This document shows, in pieces, positions 20,155 to 31,354 of a stretch of 64,000 nt of DNA. How positions within the stretch are numbered: position 1 is the stretch's first letter; every line of letters begins with the position of its first letter. Origin of the DNA: Azolla caroliniana (Eukaryota > Polypodiophyta); contig JBHGNT010000001.1 of assembly GCA_043228905.1 (NCBI GenBank), positions 7,564,001 through 7,628,000 of the forward strand, given 5' to 3'. A model generated the notes under the pieces. It was given only the letters and a program-made list of their open reading frames with translations, was not told where the DNA came from and made no database searches. Both the position numbers and the translations under genes were made by a program.

Positions 20155-22957
20155 GGGTGGTGTGTGGTACATTTAATATTTGAGAATGGTTCTAAATATC
20201 ATGCATACTATTATGACTAGTCTTATATAGAGAACATGTGGTAGACAACTAGTCTTTGATTGGTGAAAATGGATAGCAAGAAATCATGTCCGTATGAGCA
20301 AGACTTCCCACATGAGGAGCTTAACTTCTATCTTTCTAGAATGGGGCAAACGCTAGGAGCTTAGTGGCGGTGTTACAATCAAAGCAATAGCCAAAATCCT
20401 AAGTTTGGTGTTGGATTCTAGCTAATACGTATTTATCGAACAATGAAACCCATAAGAGTATGAATATTCTATTGAGATGAGAGGTGGGGTGTAATAAGTG
20501 TCTATAATTGGACAATTGGACATTTAATGCTCTAAATTTCAAGTTTTATCTTTTTATTTATCCATTTATTAGGGTTTCTTCCTCAAGAGCAATCAAAGTT
20601 AGTTTGTGTTATTTTACTCAAGAATCCTTTGGTTGTTTATATCCAATAAGGTTAAATAAAGGAGTTTGTTAAAGTAAGTGTGTCCAGAACTCTTGTGTGT
20701 ATGAAATGCACATGTGTAGTGCCAAAGGCCTTGAAAACCTTAAGCTAACACTATATTTAAATGGATGTTCATAAATAAAGTTTTATGTTTATTGATACTA
20801 ACCGGGTTAGAACTTAGGGTGAGTTGTTGGGTGAATGACTTTTAATATTATAACACTTCTATGGATGTAAAGTTCTAATTGTCCACGGGGTCGGTCGACA
20901 AGGTCAATTCTAAGGGCATTTAGCCAATCATATTCACATGCAACCCTTTTACATTTGTGGCGTATCATCTTAAATTCATAGTCATGTGGTCCTAAAAATA
21001 GATTCCTAAGATCATCTCAACATGTTCATGTTTCGCTTATGTGGTCCTCTAGCACAGTAGAAAATGATTGGATCATAAAACATAACACAAAACCCTTGAA
21101 TAATGTAGCAATAATGGAAAAAAAAATGCTCATAATTGATATTTGGAGTATCCAAACAAGGTGACAAATATTGTACTTGTTCCAAGAAACCTTCAAGTTT
21201 GACTTGTTCCTTCTTGATGGCTGGAATCAATATATAAACAATTTTTCCATCAATTGTGATGCATCCTCACACAAAGTTCATTCCACTTTGTACTAAAACG
21301 AGTACAACCCGTGACAAGCATGTTTTCCTTGCACCTGTGACGGTGAATGATTGTCCTCAATGCAAACATCGGTGAAGTGTAACTTGCAAGTTGCAAGTGA
21401 GGGGCCGGGGCATAGGGAGATATTTATTGAGTGGTTGGCACATGTTAAAATAGGTAAGCACATGCCATTTTTTACATTCTATCAAACTCCGCTAATTAAT
21501 TATCTATTGATAATCATGAAGATGGAATCTAGTTGAAAACACCATTCCCTAATTATAAGAATTGGTCCCGAAAGGTGGCTATCAATCTATAAATTATAAG
21601 GCCATGTTTTGATTAGTCTCTAGCCATCAGTTCCCTCATTGATTGAGGCTTTTCTGTTTTTATTTTTAGGTTTTTCTTTATCTAATAAGATTCCACCATC
21701 CAATGCCCCTTTATACTTCATGTTTCAACTTATTAAAAAAACACTAAAAGGTTCCTCCATATTAGTTTCCATCTAGTTAGTTGCTCGCCTCTAGTCCAAG
21801 CTTATTGCATTATATACACAACTTCTAGACCAATTACTTGTGATGCTTGAAAAAGTTACATAATTTGAAACACCCCAAACACTTTTTGGCTACCACATTT
21901 ATCACTTTGTGTAACATATCTTGGACCAACACCAACTTTATATTGGTTGTGCGTAACATAACTCACTTCTCCGAAGCCATAAACCCCCTATTGTTTAGAT
22001 ACACAACACTTTGGAAACAAAATTGTGAGATCATAACTCCTATCCAATGTTTGCATGTTTGATCATCATTTTGATAGTTATAGCGAATCTTTAGAGAAAG
22101 GGAGCCAAGTCCTCCTCTCCACAACAAAGCTCTCTTTCTTAAGCATAAATGTTTTGCATGTATTCATCACCCCAGATACACAAAGCTCTTGGTTTTGCAT
22201 ATAATACAATCCATCCATATTTCCTAAACCATCAACTTCACATCCAACTCTTAATTCCTTCCATTGCATAAAATGCTAAACTAATTGGGTATTTACAAAA
22301 TATTCCTAGTATTGCAAAGATTACCAAAATGCCCACATGGAGTGCAAATTTTTACTAATAAAGAGAACTACTTCTGTCAATTTTTTAAAACATAGGGCTA
22401 TTTGGGTGTTTTTCCCTTTCAAAATTTCAACTTCGAGCTAGTAACATCTTTAATATAGCAAAAGACAATTTACATGACTTGTCCAACATTTCTTCTTCTA
22501 TTTGCATTAAACAAACATATCAATATAAGTATATCCACATCCTCGACATGTCTAATTTCATATGCCATCGTTAATATATTGGGAGCTATTGAAGTTGTAT
22601 CAGATGTTAGCAAAGTTTGAATTCATAATTTTGTGACCAAAATCAAGGTTGTTATAATATAGAGAATTTTAAATTTGGAGAGAAGCTCTTTGGGTTTGCT
22701 ATCATGTATTTTCAATATTATAGTATCTTAAGCACAACCAATACCTTTAGTGTTTAGTAGTCCAAACTCCTATGCACAATATCGAGTATTGGGATTTTGG
22801 AACCACCATTTGTACCACTTTTCAATCCTTTCACAACTCATAAGGGCTAAAACAACAAGCGTCTAGGTCCTATGGTAGAGGATAAAGTTTTCTTTTCTTC
22901 TCTTTTTTTCAAAAAAAAAAAACTCTTTCCATTAGTTATAAAATTTTACATATGAGA

Positions 22958-24180
22958 TTAATATATACAAATCCCTATAGGGACGCGATAGGTCCATCTT
23001 ATGTGGATGCCCATCGACTCAATAAATGGGGAGGTCGACCATTGCTGGATGAAGGCTAGTCGTTGTCTTTCAACTCCATCGGAGTCGCCCTTGAGGCCAT
23101 CATATTGGCTTTTTAGAGTGGCTACAACTTCACTCCATATCTCTTGCATTAACACTATTGGTTGCGCGGTTTGGTGGGAGAAGACCCGTCTACACCGTTG
23201 TTTCCATAGAGTCCAAAGAGTTATTGGGTTGACCAATTCCAACACCACTTGAGATTTGGCATTGATAGGAGTTGAGTGGACATTGTCGATGGTGGAGAAA
23301 AAAACTTCTTGTGCTTTTATCACCAAAACCACCCCCTCCTCCTGATGCTCGTATCTATCAATTGGGACCTACCATGATAGCCAACATATATTGCCCCACT
23401 TAATTAAGCCTTGCACCTGGCATAATTGCAATAAGCGGCCACCCCCCTACCATATTTGATAGGACTCTAGGCATTCCCACAGAGCATGTCGGATTGATTC
23501 TATTGCATTTGGGCACACTACACAATTAGGAGAGCTAAGGTTCCAACGTTGCCATGCACCAACCGGTAGTGCCCTATGTATTAATAGCCATTGGAAGGTG
23601 ATAATTCGTCGTGCATGTTGTTGTTTCCAGATTTTTTTCCAAAACTTGGTGATAATTGTGTGAGGAACATAATATGTGTGCCAGACCTTTGTAACAGCCG
23701 ACTCTCGGGCAGTTTGAGTAGCTAGAATATGGCGACCCAATCTAGTTGTGAATTGGAAGAAAGGGATGGGTTTGCTTCCTTGCCCCGCGTAAGGATCATG
23801 CCATGTCCATTGCAAAGGGTCCCAACTAACCTTACATAGCCATGTATTTTCGTGAGTACATATGTGCCAATCTAGTTGTACTTTGATAGGATCAAGATCT
23901 ACAATCCATTTATGCCCAGTATACGCTAGTACTCGAATTGCCTTATTCTGTGTTGGTGTCTCATTGTCTTGCAATTCAGAGCTTGCGATCCTGTCTAGTG
24001 TTTCCTTACCTCTTGGGAGCAAAGAGCCCTCCTCCTCATAGCTTATCCATTTTTCTATTGTTGTCCTTTGATTAGCAGCTTCCCTAATCAGTAAAACGTT
24101 AATGATTTCATATCTTATAGCCCATCTGCCCCTGATTCCATGAAGTATGTTGGCTTGGTCTTGTATTGGCAATGACATAA
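22958..24180 (-). pseudogene. LINE ORF2 C-terminal part (zf-RVT and tail)
   Basis: Frame 23447-24178 contains the zf-RVT region. FQWLLIHRALPVGAWQRWNL is followed by CVVCPNAIESIRHALWEC, a Cys-x2-Cys...His...Cys arrangement typical of plant LINE ORF2. After a frameshift, frame 22958-23332 continues with the W-rich ITLWTLWKQRCRRVF tail and ends near 22958. The domain is thought to help nucleic-acid binding by the reverse transcriptase. Confidence 0.85.
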
Positions 24181-24435
24181 ACTGTCTCTAACATTCTATA
24201 CTTTTTCCTGGACCTTCCGCAATGTATCCCCATGACAACCCCTTACTTGATCAAATTAGTTGATTAGATTCATCTCTGATACATGGGTTCCATAGGATAT
24301 GTTGACTGAGCCAAGCAGGTTCAGAGTTTGGTTGATCGTACTTGAGCCCTCATCTAATGTCACACCATGCCTTCCACATGGATGCACTGAATCTATCCTC
24401 CAATTGGCGGGAGAAACTAGGTTTGAGCTCCATGT

Positions 24436-25465
24436 TTAGAATCCATTCAGTTTGGGGGTCCCAATTGGCCCCTTTTTTTGGGTTAAAGTAAGCGAAACGT
24501 AACCGCAACAACATTTTCCAGCAATCATTCCCCGAGGATTCCCCGGTTGGAGTCCTCGCACCACAAAATTGGCAAGTAGGGCTTTTGATTGTGAGAGGGG
24601 ATCGATAAGACCCAATCCTCCTCTTGACTTAGGTGATGTGAATATAGGCAATGCCACCTTGGCCCGAGTTGCATGATCTTCCTTACTAGAACAAATATAG
24701 TTGCGTACCAATCGCTGAATCTAGTGTATACTTTCCTTGGAAATTGTCCAACATGATAGGTTGTACCATGCTGTTGCGAGTAATACCTGATTTGCCACTA
24801 TGATGCGCCCTGCTAGCGAGAGTTTTTTCGAACTCCAATGTATCAACTTTTGCCGAATGGAGTGAATAATTGGTGCAATTATAGTCTCCGGAGGTATGTT
24901 GAACCCAATTTGGAAACCCAAATATTTGGTGCTCGCTCCTTGATTGATCCACTTGAACGCGGGATGTGAGGGTGCCATGCAGGATGTGCTTAAGGAGAAA
25001 GCCATATTGCACATGATTTGTGCCAATTGATCATGGCATTGGATCTCTTGCAAAATACGTCTAAACCACTTTCTAGCTTTTGTAGATTAAATTCCAAGTC
25101 CCCTTGTAGGTAGACTGCAGTGTCATCTGCGAATTCTATATCCAGGAGGCTTTGGTGAGAATGTGGCACACAAAGACCACGTAGGTTTAGTTGTCGCGAG
25201 TTGAGAAAACTAGAGAGTGCTTCGGCGTAGAATAGAAATAAGGATGGAGCTAGTGGGCATCCTTGTCGTACAGACCGCGATAGTCGGAAGAAGGGGCCCC
25301 TTTCACCTGCTAATGAAACACAATTGTTAGCGTTCCTATAAAGTCCTGCAATGCCTTGGATCCATGACTCTTGAAAGCCGAGTTTCCCCATCACACTTTC
25401 TAGAAAGTTCCAACATACCCTGTCATATGCTTTCTCAAAATCTAGGAGCACCACAACTACCTTGT
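24436..25465 (-). pseudogene. LINE reverse transcriptase, palm and thumb
   Basis: Frame 24990-25454 holds the core motifs of a non-LTR reverse transcriptase: VLLDFEKAYDRVCW, VRQGCPLAPSLFLFYAEAL and the catalytic box EFADDTAVYL (F-A-D-D). The thumb region (TKYLGFQIGF, KLSLAGRIIVANQVLLATAWY) follows in frame 24721-25053 and a further piece in 24436-24711. The catalytic aspartates are kept, but the reading frame changes at least twice. The upstream third of the domain lies beyond the insertion at 26455. Confidence 0.9.
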
Positions 25466-26455
25466 TGTTGGTACGCTGTCGTGAAGATCCGTCACTACGC
25501 GCGGATCGTGAGGCGGAACCACCGGGGTTCTGGACCGAAAGGATTTAGAGTCGATACAAGCTTTGGCGAGAAAGTACTTAAGATAGATTGGGAAAGAGAG
25601 AAGTTGAGATTAAACGATTGAGAAAGATCGATTGAACTTTTTATCTTTGGATTTAAGAAACAAGTTACACCATCAATTTGATAACGAATTTCTTCTTCTT
25701 AATTTCATAATAAAAAAAACCGTGTTTTTTCTCCTCCCCCTTCCCTCTTTTATAGATGCTCTCATGCATATGATGCATGTGAGGGTACAAGACATGCATA
25801 AATTGCATGTTTGCCATTTGGCGCTTATGTATTACATGTGGTGCATGATAACCATGTCACTCATTTTAGCTCTCATGTATGAGAATTTACATGTAAAAGT
25901 AAATGATAGAAATATAATTTCAACTAAATAGCATGGCTTAATGGTAAGCCAATTGACTCCTAACTTGGAGGTGCAAGGTTTGAATCCTTACTTGCCCTCC
26001 TTGTATATGTAAATATGTATATATATTTATTTATCTAGTCACCGGATGCCGTCGCCGGATTGTCGTCGGATCACCGGCTCCATCGCCGGTCCGGTTTTGG
26101 TTGGCCAAAACCCTTTACGAGTAGCTAGCCCACCTCCACTCTTAGTTCAAGTTACCTTGAACTCTCTATGCTCCACACATAGACACAAAGATAATATCTT
26201 TTGCTCCACCTTATATATGATGAGAGCTGTATTTGTCGTGCCTATGTGGGATATCTCACAATTTTCTCTTTTCCTTTCACAAACTTTATACCCTCATATC
26301 TTGACATTTAGTTGTCTGTTTCTCATGTAATAAAGTGCATTCGAAACCTCCATCATTTTCTACTTAGATATTAAATCTATTTAAAATGTTATCTTCACAA
26401 TTATTGTACTATGTGATTCATACTCGATTTCATACGTTTTATGGGATTTTCACAC
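25466..26455. mobile_element. About 1-kb insertion splitting the LINE reverse transcriptase
   Basis: LINE coding sequence stops at REDFRQ (about 26455) and resumes at TNNKVVVVLLDFEKAYD (about 25470). The two halves fit together if the interval is removed. The insert begins near a TGTTGGTACG and ends near TTTCACA, so it could be a solo LTR, but I find no convincing target duplication. It contains a tRNA-like segment at 25930-25992 and a GC-rich CCGG-dense patch at 26041-26095. Its class is unknown. Confidence 0.6.
25930..25992 (+). other. tRNA-like segment (A and B boxes), possibly SINE-derived
   Basis: TGGCTTAATGGTAAG resembles a polymerase III A box, and GGTTTGAATCC, about 43 bp downstream, resembles a B box with a short T-arm-like stem (AAGG/CCTT). 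The acceptor and anticodon stems do not fold into a proper tRNA, so this is a SINE head or decayed tRNA, not a working tRNA gene. Confidence 0.4.
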
Positions 26456-27240
26456 TATTGCCGAAAATCTTCACGACAACGCTTGGCAATGGCCACTGCT
26501 TCCCAAAACGAGAAAAGGTTGTCTAGGATGCTCTGATTTCTAACGAAACTTGTCTGGGACGGATGAATGAGTTGAGGAAGAAGTGGTGCTAAGCGGCATG
26601 CCACAGTTTTTGCAAGCAACTTATAGACAGTATTGAGAAGAGTGATGGGCCACCACTTACTAATGTTGTTGGCACTCCCACCACTTTTAGGAATGAGATG
26701 TATCATCCCATGTCCAAATTCCTCCGGCATGTTTCCAAAGGTGATGATCTCCTCATATGCCTAGAGGAGGTCTTCTTTAATAGTGTCCCAAAGGCACGTG
26801 AAAAAGTGAGGATTGAGGCCATCAATTCCGGGGCAACTATCTGCATCCAAATCGGAGAGGGCCTCCCATATCTCGATGTTTGATAAGGGACGCATGAGCC
26901 ATGTATTCATTTCCGTCGTGACTTTCTCAAGTATGGTCTGGACGATAATATCTTCTCGTGTGTCCTCCCTTGTGGCCATATTATCTTCGGTAAGTAGGCG
27001 CTTGTAGTAACTTGTGGCAATATTCCTCATTTCGTCGCCATCCTCAATTGTCATTCCATCCTCTCGGTTGAGGCTACACATCATTGTTCTAGCGTGTCTT
27101 GGTCCCTTGGATCGGAAGAATTCCTTTGTGAATTTGTCCCCTACTCGAATCCATCGAGCCATGCTTCCATGAAACTCCATGTCATAGATTGTCTTTTCTA
27201 CCATGATGAGTTCATGTTTGGCCATGACAACCTATCCCGC
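26456..27240 (-). pseudogene. LINE reverse transcriptase, N-terminal part
   Basis: Frame 26761-27225 (ARWIRVGDKFTKEFFR, DADSCPGIDGLNPHFF) leads, after a frame change, to frame 26455-26730. That frame reads GHGMIHLIPKSGGSANNISK, WWPITLLNTVYKLLAK and HPSQTSFVRNQSILDN. These are the entry motifs of the LINE reverse transcriptase (the usual I-L-I-P-K and W-R-P-I-S-L boxes). It ends at the insertion boundary near 26455. Confidence 0.88.
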
Positions 27241-28347
27241 AATCCAACTACATGTCGGGTATCTCTGTTGGATTCATTGTAAGGCTATTAGTCCCCGGTT
27301 TGTCCTCTGTTGCTTTTCTTGAGCATCCTTGCTTCTGGTCTTGACAATCTTGTGCAGTAGAGTTGAAGCTCTTGTTAATTTAGCTAGAAGTTTGTCAGAT
27401 GCTAATGAGGCATTGACAGGTAATGACCATTGGTTGACGAGTTGATCCTTCACCTCTGTGACTAAGTAGATGGTGTGCGGGATTCAAGGTTGAAATGGGC
27501 CCCACTTTCGGTGTAATTGAAAGTGACCAATTACCGGGTAATGGTCGGAGAATGTCATGCCTGGAGTTATGCGGCACCACCCTCCCTTCGCTTCTAGGGC
27601 CTCGCCTACATAAATGCGGTCAATGCGAGATAGGGTGGGTCCACTATTTCGCCCATCTGATCGAGAGAATAAGAGTGAGTCCCTTTTTCATTGAAAGTTT
27701 TCTGAGTGCCATAGATCTCTCAAGTTAAGGTGTAGACATAATTTCTCCCATTGTTTTCGGTCCCTTCCTTGTATAATTATGGGATTGTTGCTAGAACTAT
27801 CGTGAAGGGATTCAATCATATTAAAATCCCCTCCAATGTACCAATCCTCCGCACCTACTACTTGTAGGCAAATGCGCTCCTAGAATGTTGCCCTTTCTGT
27901 GCTACTATTTGGAGCATAAACATTCATGAAATTCCAGTGTTACCCTTGGATGGCCAGCGTGCAAAAATGTGCCCTACCAAGTATAAGTGATTCTTGATGT
28001 ATTAAGCCTTGGGCTAGATGTTCCCGAATCAAAGTGCAAATACCACCATGATTTCCATCCTCCCCTATTGCTGGCTCCCAAATAGTTTGCCATGATCCTG
28101 GTAGAAGGTCTTTGACTTCCTTTGAGCGAGTACTATCGAGGTGGTGTTCCTGCAACATGATTATGTCAGCAGAACCCCCTAATATATATTCCTCAAGATC
28201 CCCTCTCAGTTTCCATCTGTTTTGGTGGTCTAGTCGACTCCTGAGTCCTTGGACATTCCATGTTACAATGTTCATACTCATGGAATAGGGTGGGAGATTA
28301 CCAGTTGTTCCTGATGCTTTGCACAACAGGACGTGAGTGGAGGGCAC
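27241..28347 (-). pseudogene. LINE ORF2 N-terminus, apurinic-type endonuclease
   Basis: Frame 27940-28347 starts with MPSTHVLL and shows the endonuclease motifs IVTWNVQGLRS, IIMLQEHHLD (the conserved Gln-Glu) and GNHGGICTLIR. After frameshifts, the domain end is recognisable at 27500-27660 as SRIDRIYV and FSDHYPVIGHF, the Ser-Asp-His catalytic end of the EEP fold. In an active LINE this enzyme nicks the target DNA. The frame is broken between the two halves. The methionine at 28347 is the first in the open frame and lies just downstream of ORF1. Confidence 0.88.
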
Positions 28348-28584
28348 TCACCATTTAGACATCCCATCATTTTCACTGATGGGATGATGGTCCAAATCCA
28401 TTCCTAGAGTTTGTGGGCTATCTGGTGAGCTTCAATCACCCCTTCCTCCTTCTCATAGAAATAGAAAAAGCCTAGATTTAGATGGGTGTCTATAATAGTT
28501 CGCAGGTGGATGTGGCAAAGATGAGGTTCCTCTTCATCCATGGTGCACTAGAATTCAGTGTTATTCCAATGCCTCTTTAGTTTG

Positions 28585-29386
28585 TGTTAGGAAACAGGTC
28601 CCTCCAGATGGGAAGTGAGAAGAACAGTACTGATGAGCAAACTCGGCCGAGGCCGAAACCGGATGTGGAGTACCCGGCTACGGAAGACCCGGTGAGAACC
28701 AGATGACAAGTACCCGGCTACGGAAGACCCGGTGAGAACCAAATGACAAGTACCCGGCAACAGAAGACCCGGTGAGAACCGGATGACGAGTACCCGACAA
28801 CGGAAGACCCGATGAGAACCGGATGACGAGTACCCGGCAAGAGCCGGATGGTGAAGACCCGGTGAGAACCGGATGACATGTGCCCGGCAAGCGCCGGATG
28901 ATGCAGGCCCGGTGAGGAGTGCTCACCGGATGAAGGGACATATTCGTAAATATGTTTCTGAGAGTCCATCGGGGCTATATTTGTAAATAGCCGAAAAGTC
29001 ATATTAGTATAAATATGACTTAGGGCAAACTTAGTAATGTTATTGTTGTCATTCTTGTTGGCGCAAGATTAGAGCGCAACAGTGTACAAAGAGAGAGAGA
29101 GAAAGAGAAAGAGAGAAAGAGTTCATATCTCTGTTGTAACCGCCGCCTGTGGCGAAGACAGTGAACAAGAGGCCATTGCCTCTGTGTTCATCTATTGTAT
29201 ATTGTTACATAGTGATAGTTAGCAGTCAGTGGACTGCCATGGTTTGTCTCGTGTTTGGGTTTTCCACATAAACATCCTGTGTACTCTTCTCTCCATTGTG
29301 TCGTGCATTCATTCCCGTTTTCTGTGTTTGATTCTAAGCTTGGTTGTGGCCGAGCGTTGTTCATCGGGAGCGCGTAGTTCCTGACA
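28585..29386 (+). mobile_element. Solo LTR (family D) with perfect 5-bp target duplication
   Basis: The 802-bp segment starts TGTTAGGAAAC and ends GTTCCTGACA. It is flanked by GTTTG at 28580-28584 and GTTTG at 29387-29391. It has the same block order as the LTR at 1-683: minisatellite, three palindromes, GA tract, TTTTCCACATAAACATCC block. No internal region is present, so it is the product of LTR-LTR recombination after insertion into the LINE. Confidence 0.95.
28669..28935 (+). repeat. 40-bp minisatellite in the solo LTR
   Basis: AGTACCCGGC or a close variant recurs at 28669, 28709, 28749, 28789 and 28829, an exact 40-bp period. One unit of about 50 bp follows, to 28879. The core is shared with the 54-bp unit at 1-216, which carries an extra 14 bp. 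Confidence 0.92.
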
Positions 29387-29391
29387 GTTTG

Positions 29392-30420
29392 TTCGTGAGG
29401 TCTTTGTCTCTTATTTTTGTTACAAAACATGTTGCTTGTCTACATAGCATATCGTTAATCTTGGATTTGGACCAGTCTTCTTGTGCTGGTAGCAAGAGTG
29501 GAAAGGAGATTGAGGTCGTTGATACTCCATTATTGTGTATTGCCGATACATGTACCCTTATTTTTTCCACTGTCTTATGCCCGATACCTAGCCATTTCAA
29601 GATGTTTTGTGGGTGTCGTTCAAGGTCCTGACTAGAGGTATCACACTCATTTGTGTCTGGGAAGACTATGATTTGAGGCGTGATATTCCAACTTCTACCT
29701 TGATTTGTTGCTTCTCCGGTGGGTGTAGTTCCGCGCAAGCTCCGCATTAAGGTCTTAGCATGACTTATCCTTCGTCACTTTCCTGTTTTGTAAGCTTTAA
29801 CGAGGATTTTCTCTTGTGTGCTTGGTGTCACCTTAGGCCGTTCCTTAGGGCTTAAGAAAGAACTAGGGGAGTGTTCATCTATGGGGGAGCTCTTGCAGTA
29901 GATCAAATTGATTGGGGCTAAAAGGTGATGGAGGATTTTGTGCTTGTGGAGTTTTGCGGCGGGCATGGGTTTTTCCCACCACTCGCCATTCCATCGCAGC
30001 CTTATCGGGTCGTGGTGGGGGGGGCTTCTCATGGCCTATGGTGCCATGATCTTCTCGGGTCTCCTTGGCGGGATCTTTAGTGCCTCTCATGGGGCAATTC
30101 TTTCTGAAATGGCCAAAAAAATTTCATGCAAAACATTGCCCTGGTGCACCGATCACTTCTATGCGTTGTTCAAACCACAATCCGTTTTTTCCAGGAATGA
30201 GGATCTTGGAAGGAAGTTTGTTGATGTCCGGCACCAAGAGGATGAAGTTTTCAAAACAAATGAAAGCAAAGCTAGAGCAATAACTTGAGTGCATTGATCC
30301 CAAATGAGCTAGATGCAACATAAAAGGTACATAATATAACGACATCACCACGTCATTCAGAAGTTCCTTATCTAAGACTTTTTGCTTGCTTCTGTACATG
30401 ATCTCACAATAAGTAGTTGT
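29392..30420 (-). pseudogene. LINE ORF1 (gag-like, zinc knuckle)
   Basis: Reading down the minus strand, frame 30124-30399 ends in WFEQRIEVIGAPGQCFA, a stop, and then NFFGHFRKNCPMR. This is a CCHC zinc knuckle in which the second cysteine codon has become TGA. Frames 29875-30090 and 29361-29747 carry the low-complexity remainder. The N-terminal part would be a DUF4283-like domain, which I can only suspect. The product of an intact ORF1 binds the element RNA. Confidence 0.7.
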
Positions 30421-30603
30421 TTTAAGACTTTTTGCTTACTTATGTGCACAATCGTGCAATGTCACACTCCACTTTTAAAGGGTGTCCAATGTTAATAGAT
30501 CAAATAATATTTCTTTACAAATTTTAGGTGTATGCGTCTTTATTCATCGAGATTTCATATTAAAAACATACTCATTTGAAGGCATATTGGACATGGATTT
30601 GAT

Positions 30604-31354
30604 CTTTCAAGGGACCAACCAAATATATTCTCTTTAGATGGCTTTTACTACATGTAGCACTACCAGTAGGTCAGTCATTGAAAAGAGATGTGGCAACTAG
30701 TCTTAGACAATGTTGTTATTGCGAAGACATGCAGGAAACTACCAAGCATGCTCTCTAGTCATGCTCAGTAGCCCAACATGTATGGAATAAAGTTATCTCT
30801 TTATTCTCTGTAGGCTGCCTCTTCTCTTGGGGATCAGCGGTATGGGGGGTTCTCCATTCCAGTCTCCTGTTGTATGAAGCAAATGATGCTCCGGAGGCTA
30901 TGACAGTCATCCACAGACATCTAATTACTGTCTCCCCTTTTCAACAACCTCATAAGCAAATGTGTGCAACCCATGTATGGAAAACAATATCTATAATTAC
31001 ATTATGGATATTATGGAAGTATCTTTGTAAAAGACGATATGAGTCCATAATTCCTCTTCTCTCAAATATATTGTCGGAATTATGGGGGAGCTTATTGGCG
31101 GTTGTGCGGGGGCAATATGACAATATGCCAGGCTCTTCAGATGTTGTTCTGAAGAAAAGGAAAAAATTACTGCAATTATGGAGGAACTTGCCTCTGTTCA
31201 CAGTCTCCTCTAAAGGACCGTTATGGAGATATCAACACCCTTGGTCCTTGTCCTGACCATTTCTTTTGTATATAATACTCTCAAATTTTACATTTTTGTA
31301 GCCCTCTGGCACTTTTCTTAATACTAATGAAGGAAATCTTTTTGGGAAAAAAAA
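30604..31354 (+). mobile_element. LINE 3' fragment, plus strand
   Basis: From about 30604 the plus strand reads a zf-RVT segment (RWLLLHVALPVGQSLKRDVA, then CCYCEDMQETTKHAL, a stop, SCS). It continues in the open frame 30870-31256 with the W-rich tail HVWKTISIITLWILWKYLC. The 3' end has ACTAATGAAGG, a T-run and an A-run at 31323-31354. It is a 5'-truncated insertion of a LINE related to the one at 22911-30420, in opposite orientation. Confidence 0.85.

Larger units (their letters stand above)
17814..22900. other. Intergenic, AT-rich; no gene recognised
   Basis: Only short open frames occur and none has a recognisable motif. I see a (CT)n(CA)n microsatellite at 19421-19512 and a 60-bp tandem duplication at 20035-20154. 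The rest looks like old, unidentifiable repeat or unique DNA. Confidence 0.7.
22911..30420 (-). mobile_element. Degenerate two-ORF LINE (non-LTR retrotransposon)
   Basis: On the minus strand the order is ORF1 with a zinc knuckle, apurinic endonuclease, reverse transcriptase, zf-RVT domain and W-rich tail, then a 3' end with ACTAATGGAAAGAG before a T-run and an A-run at about 22900-22935. This is the layout of a plant L1-like LINE. It is interrupted by about 1 kb at 25466-26455 and by a solo LTR at 28585-29386. Many stops and frameshifts make it inactive. Without the insertions the element would be about 5.7 kb. Confidence 0.9.

Noticed and set aside
25930-25992. A functional tRNA gene
   Set aside because: A- and B-box-like sequences are present, but acceptor and anticodon stems do not pair.
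25466-26455. Calling the LINE insertion a solo LTR
   Set aside because: TG...CA ends can be chosen in several ways and none gives matching 5-bp flanks.
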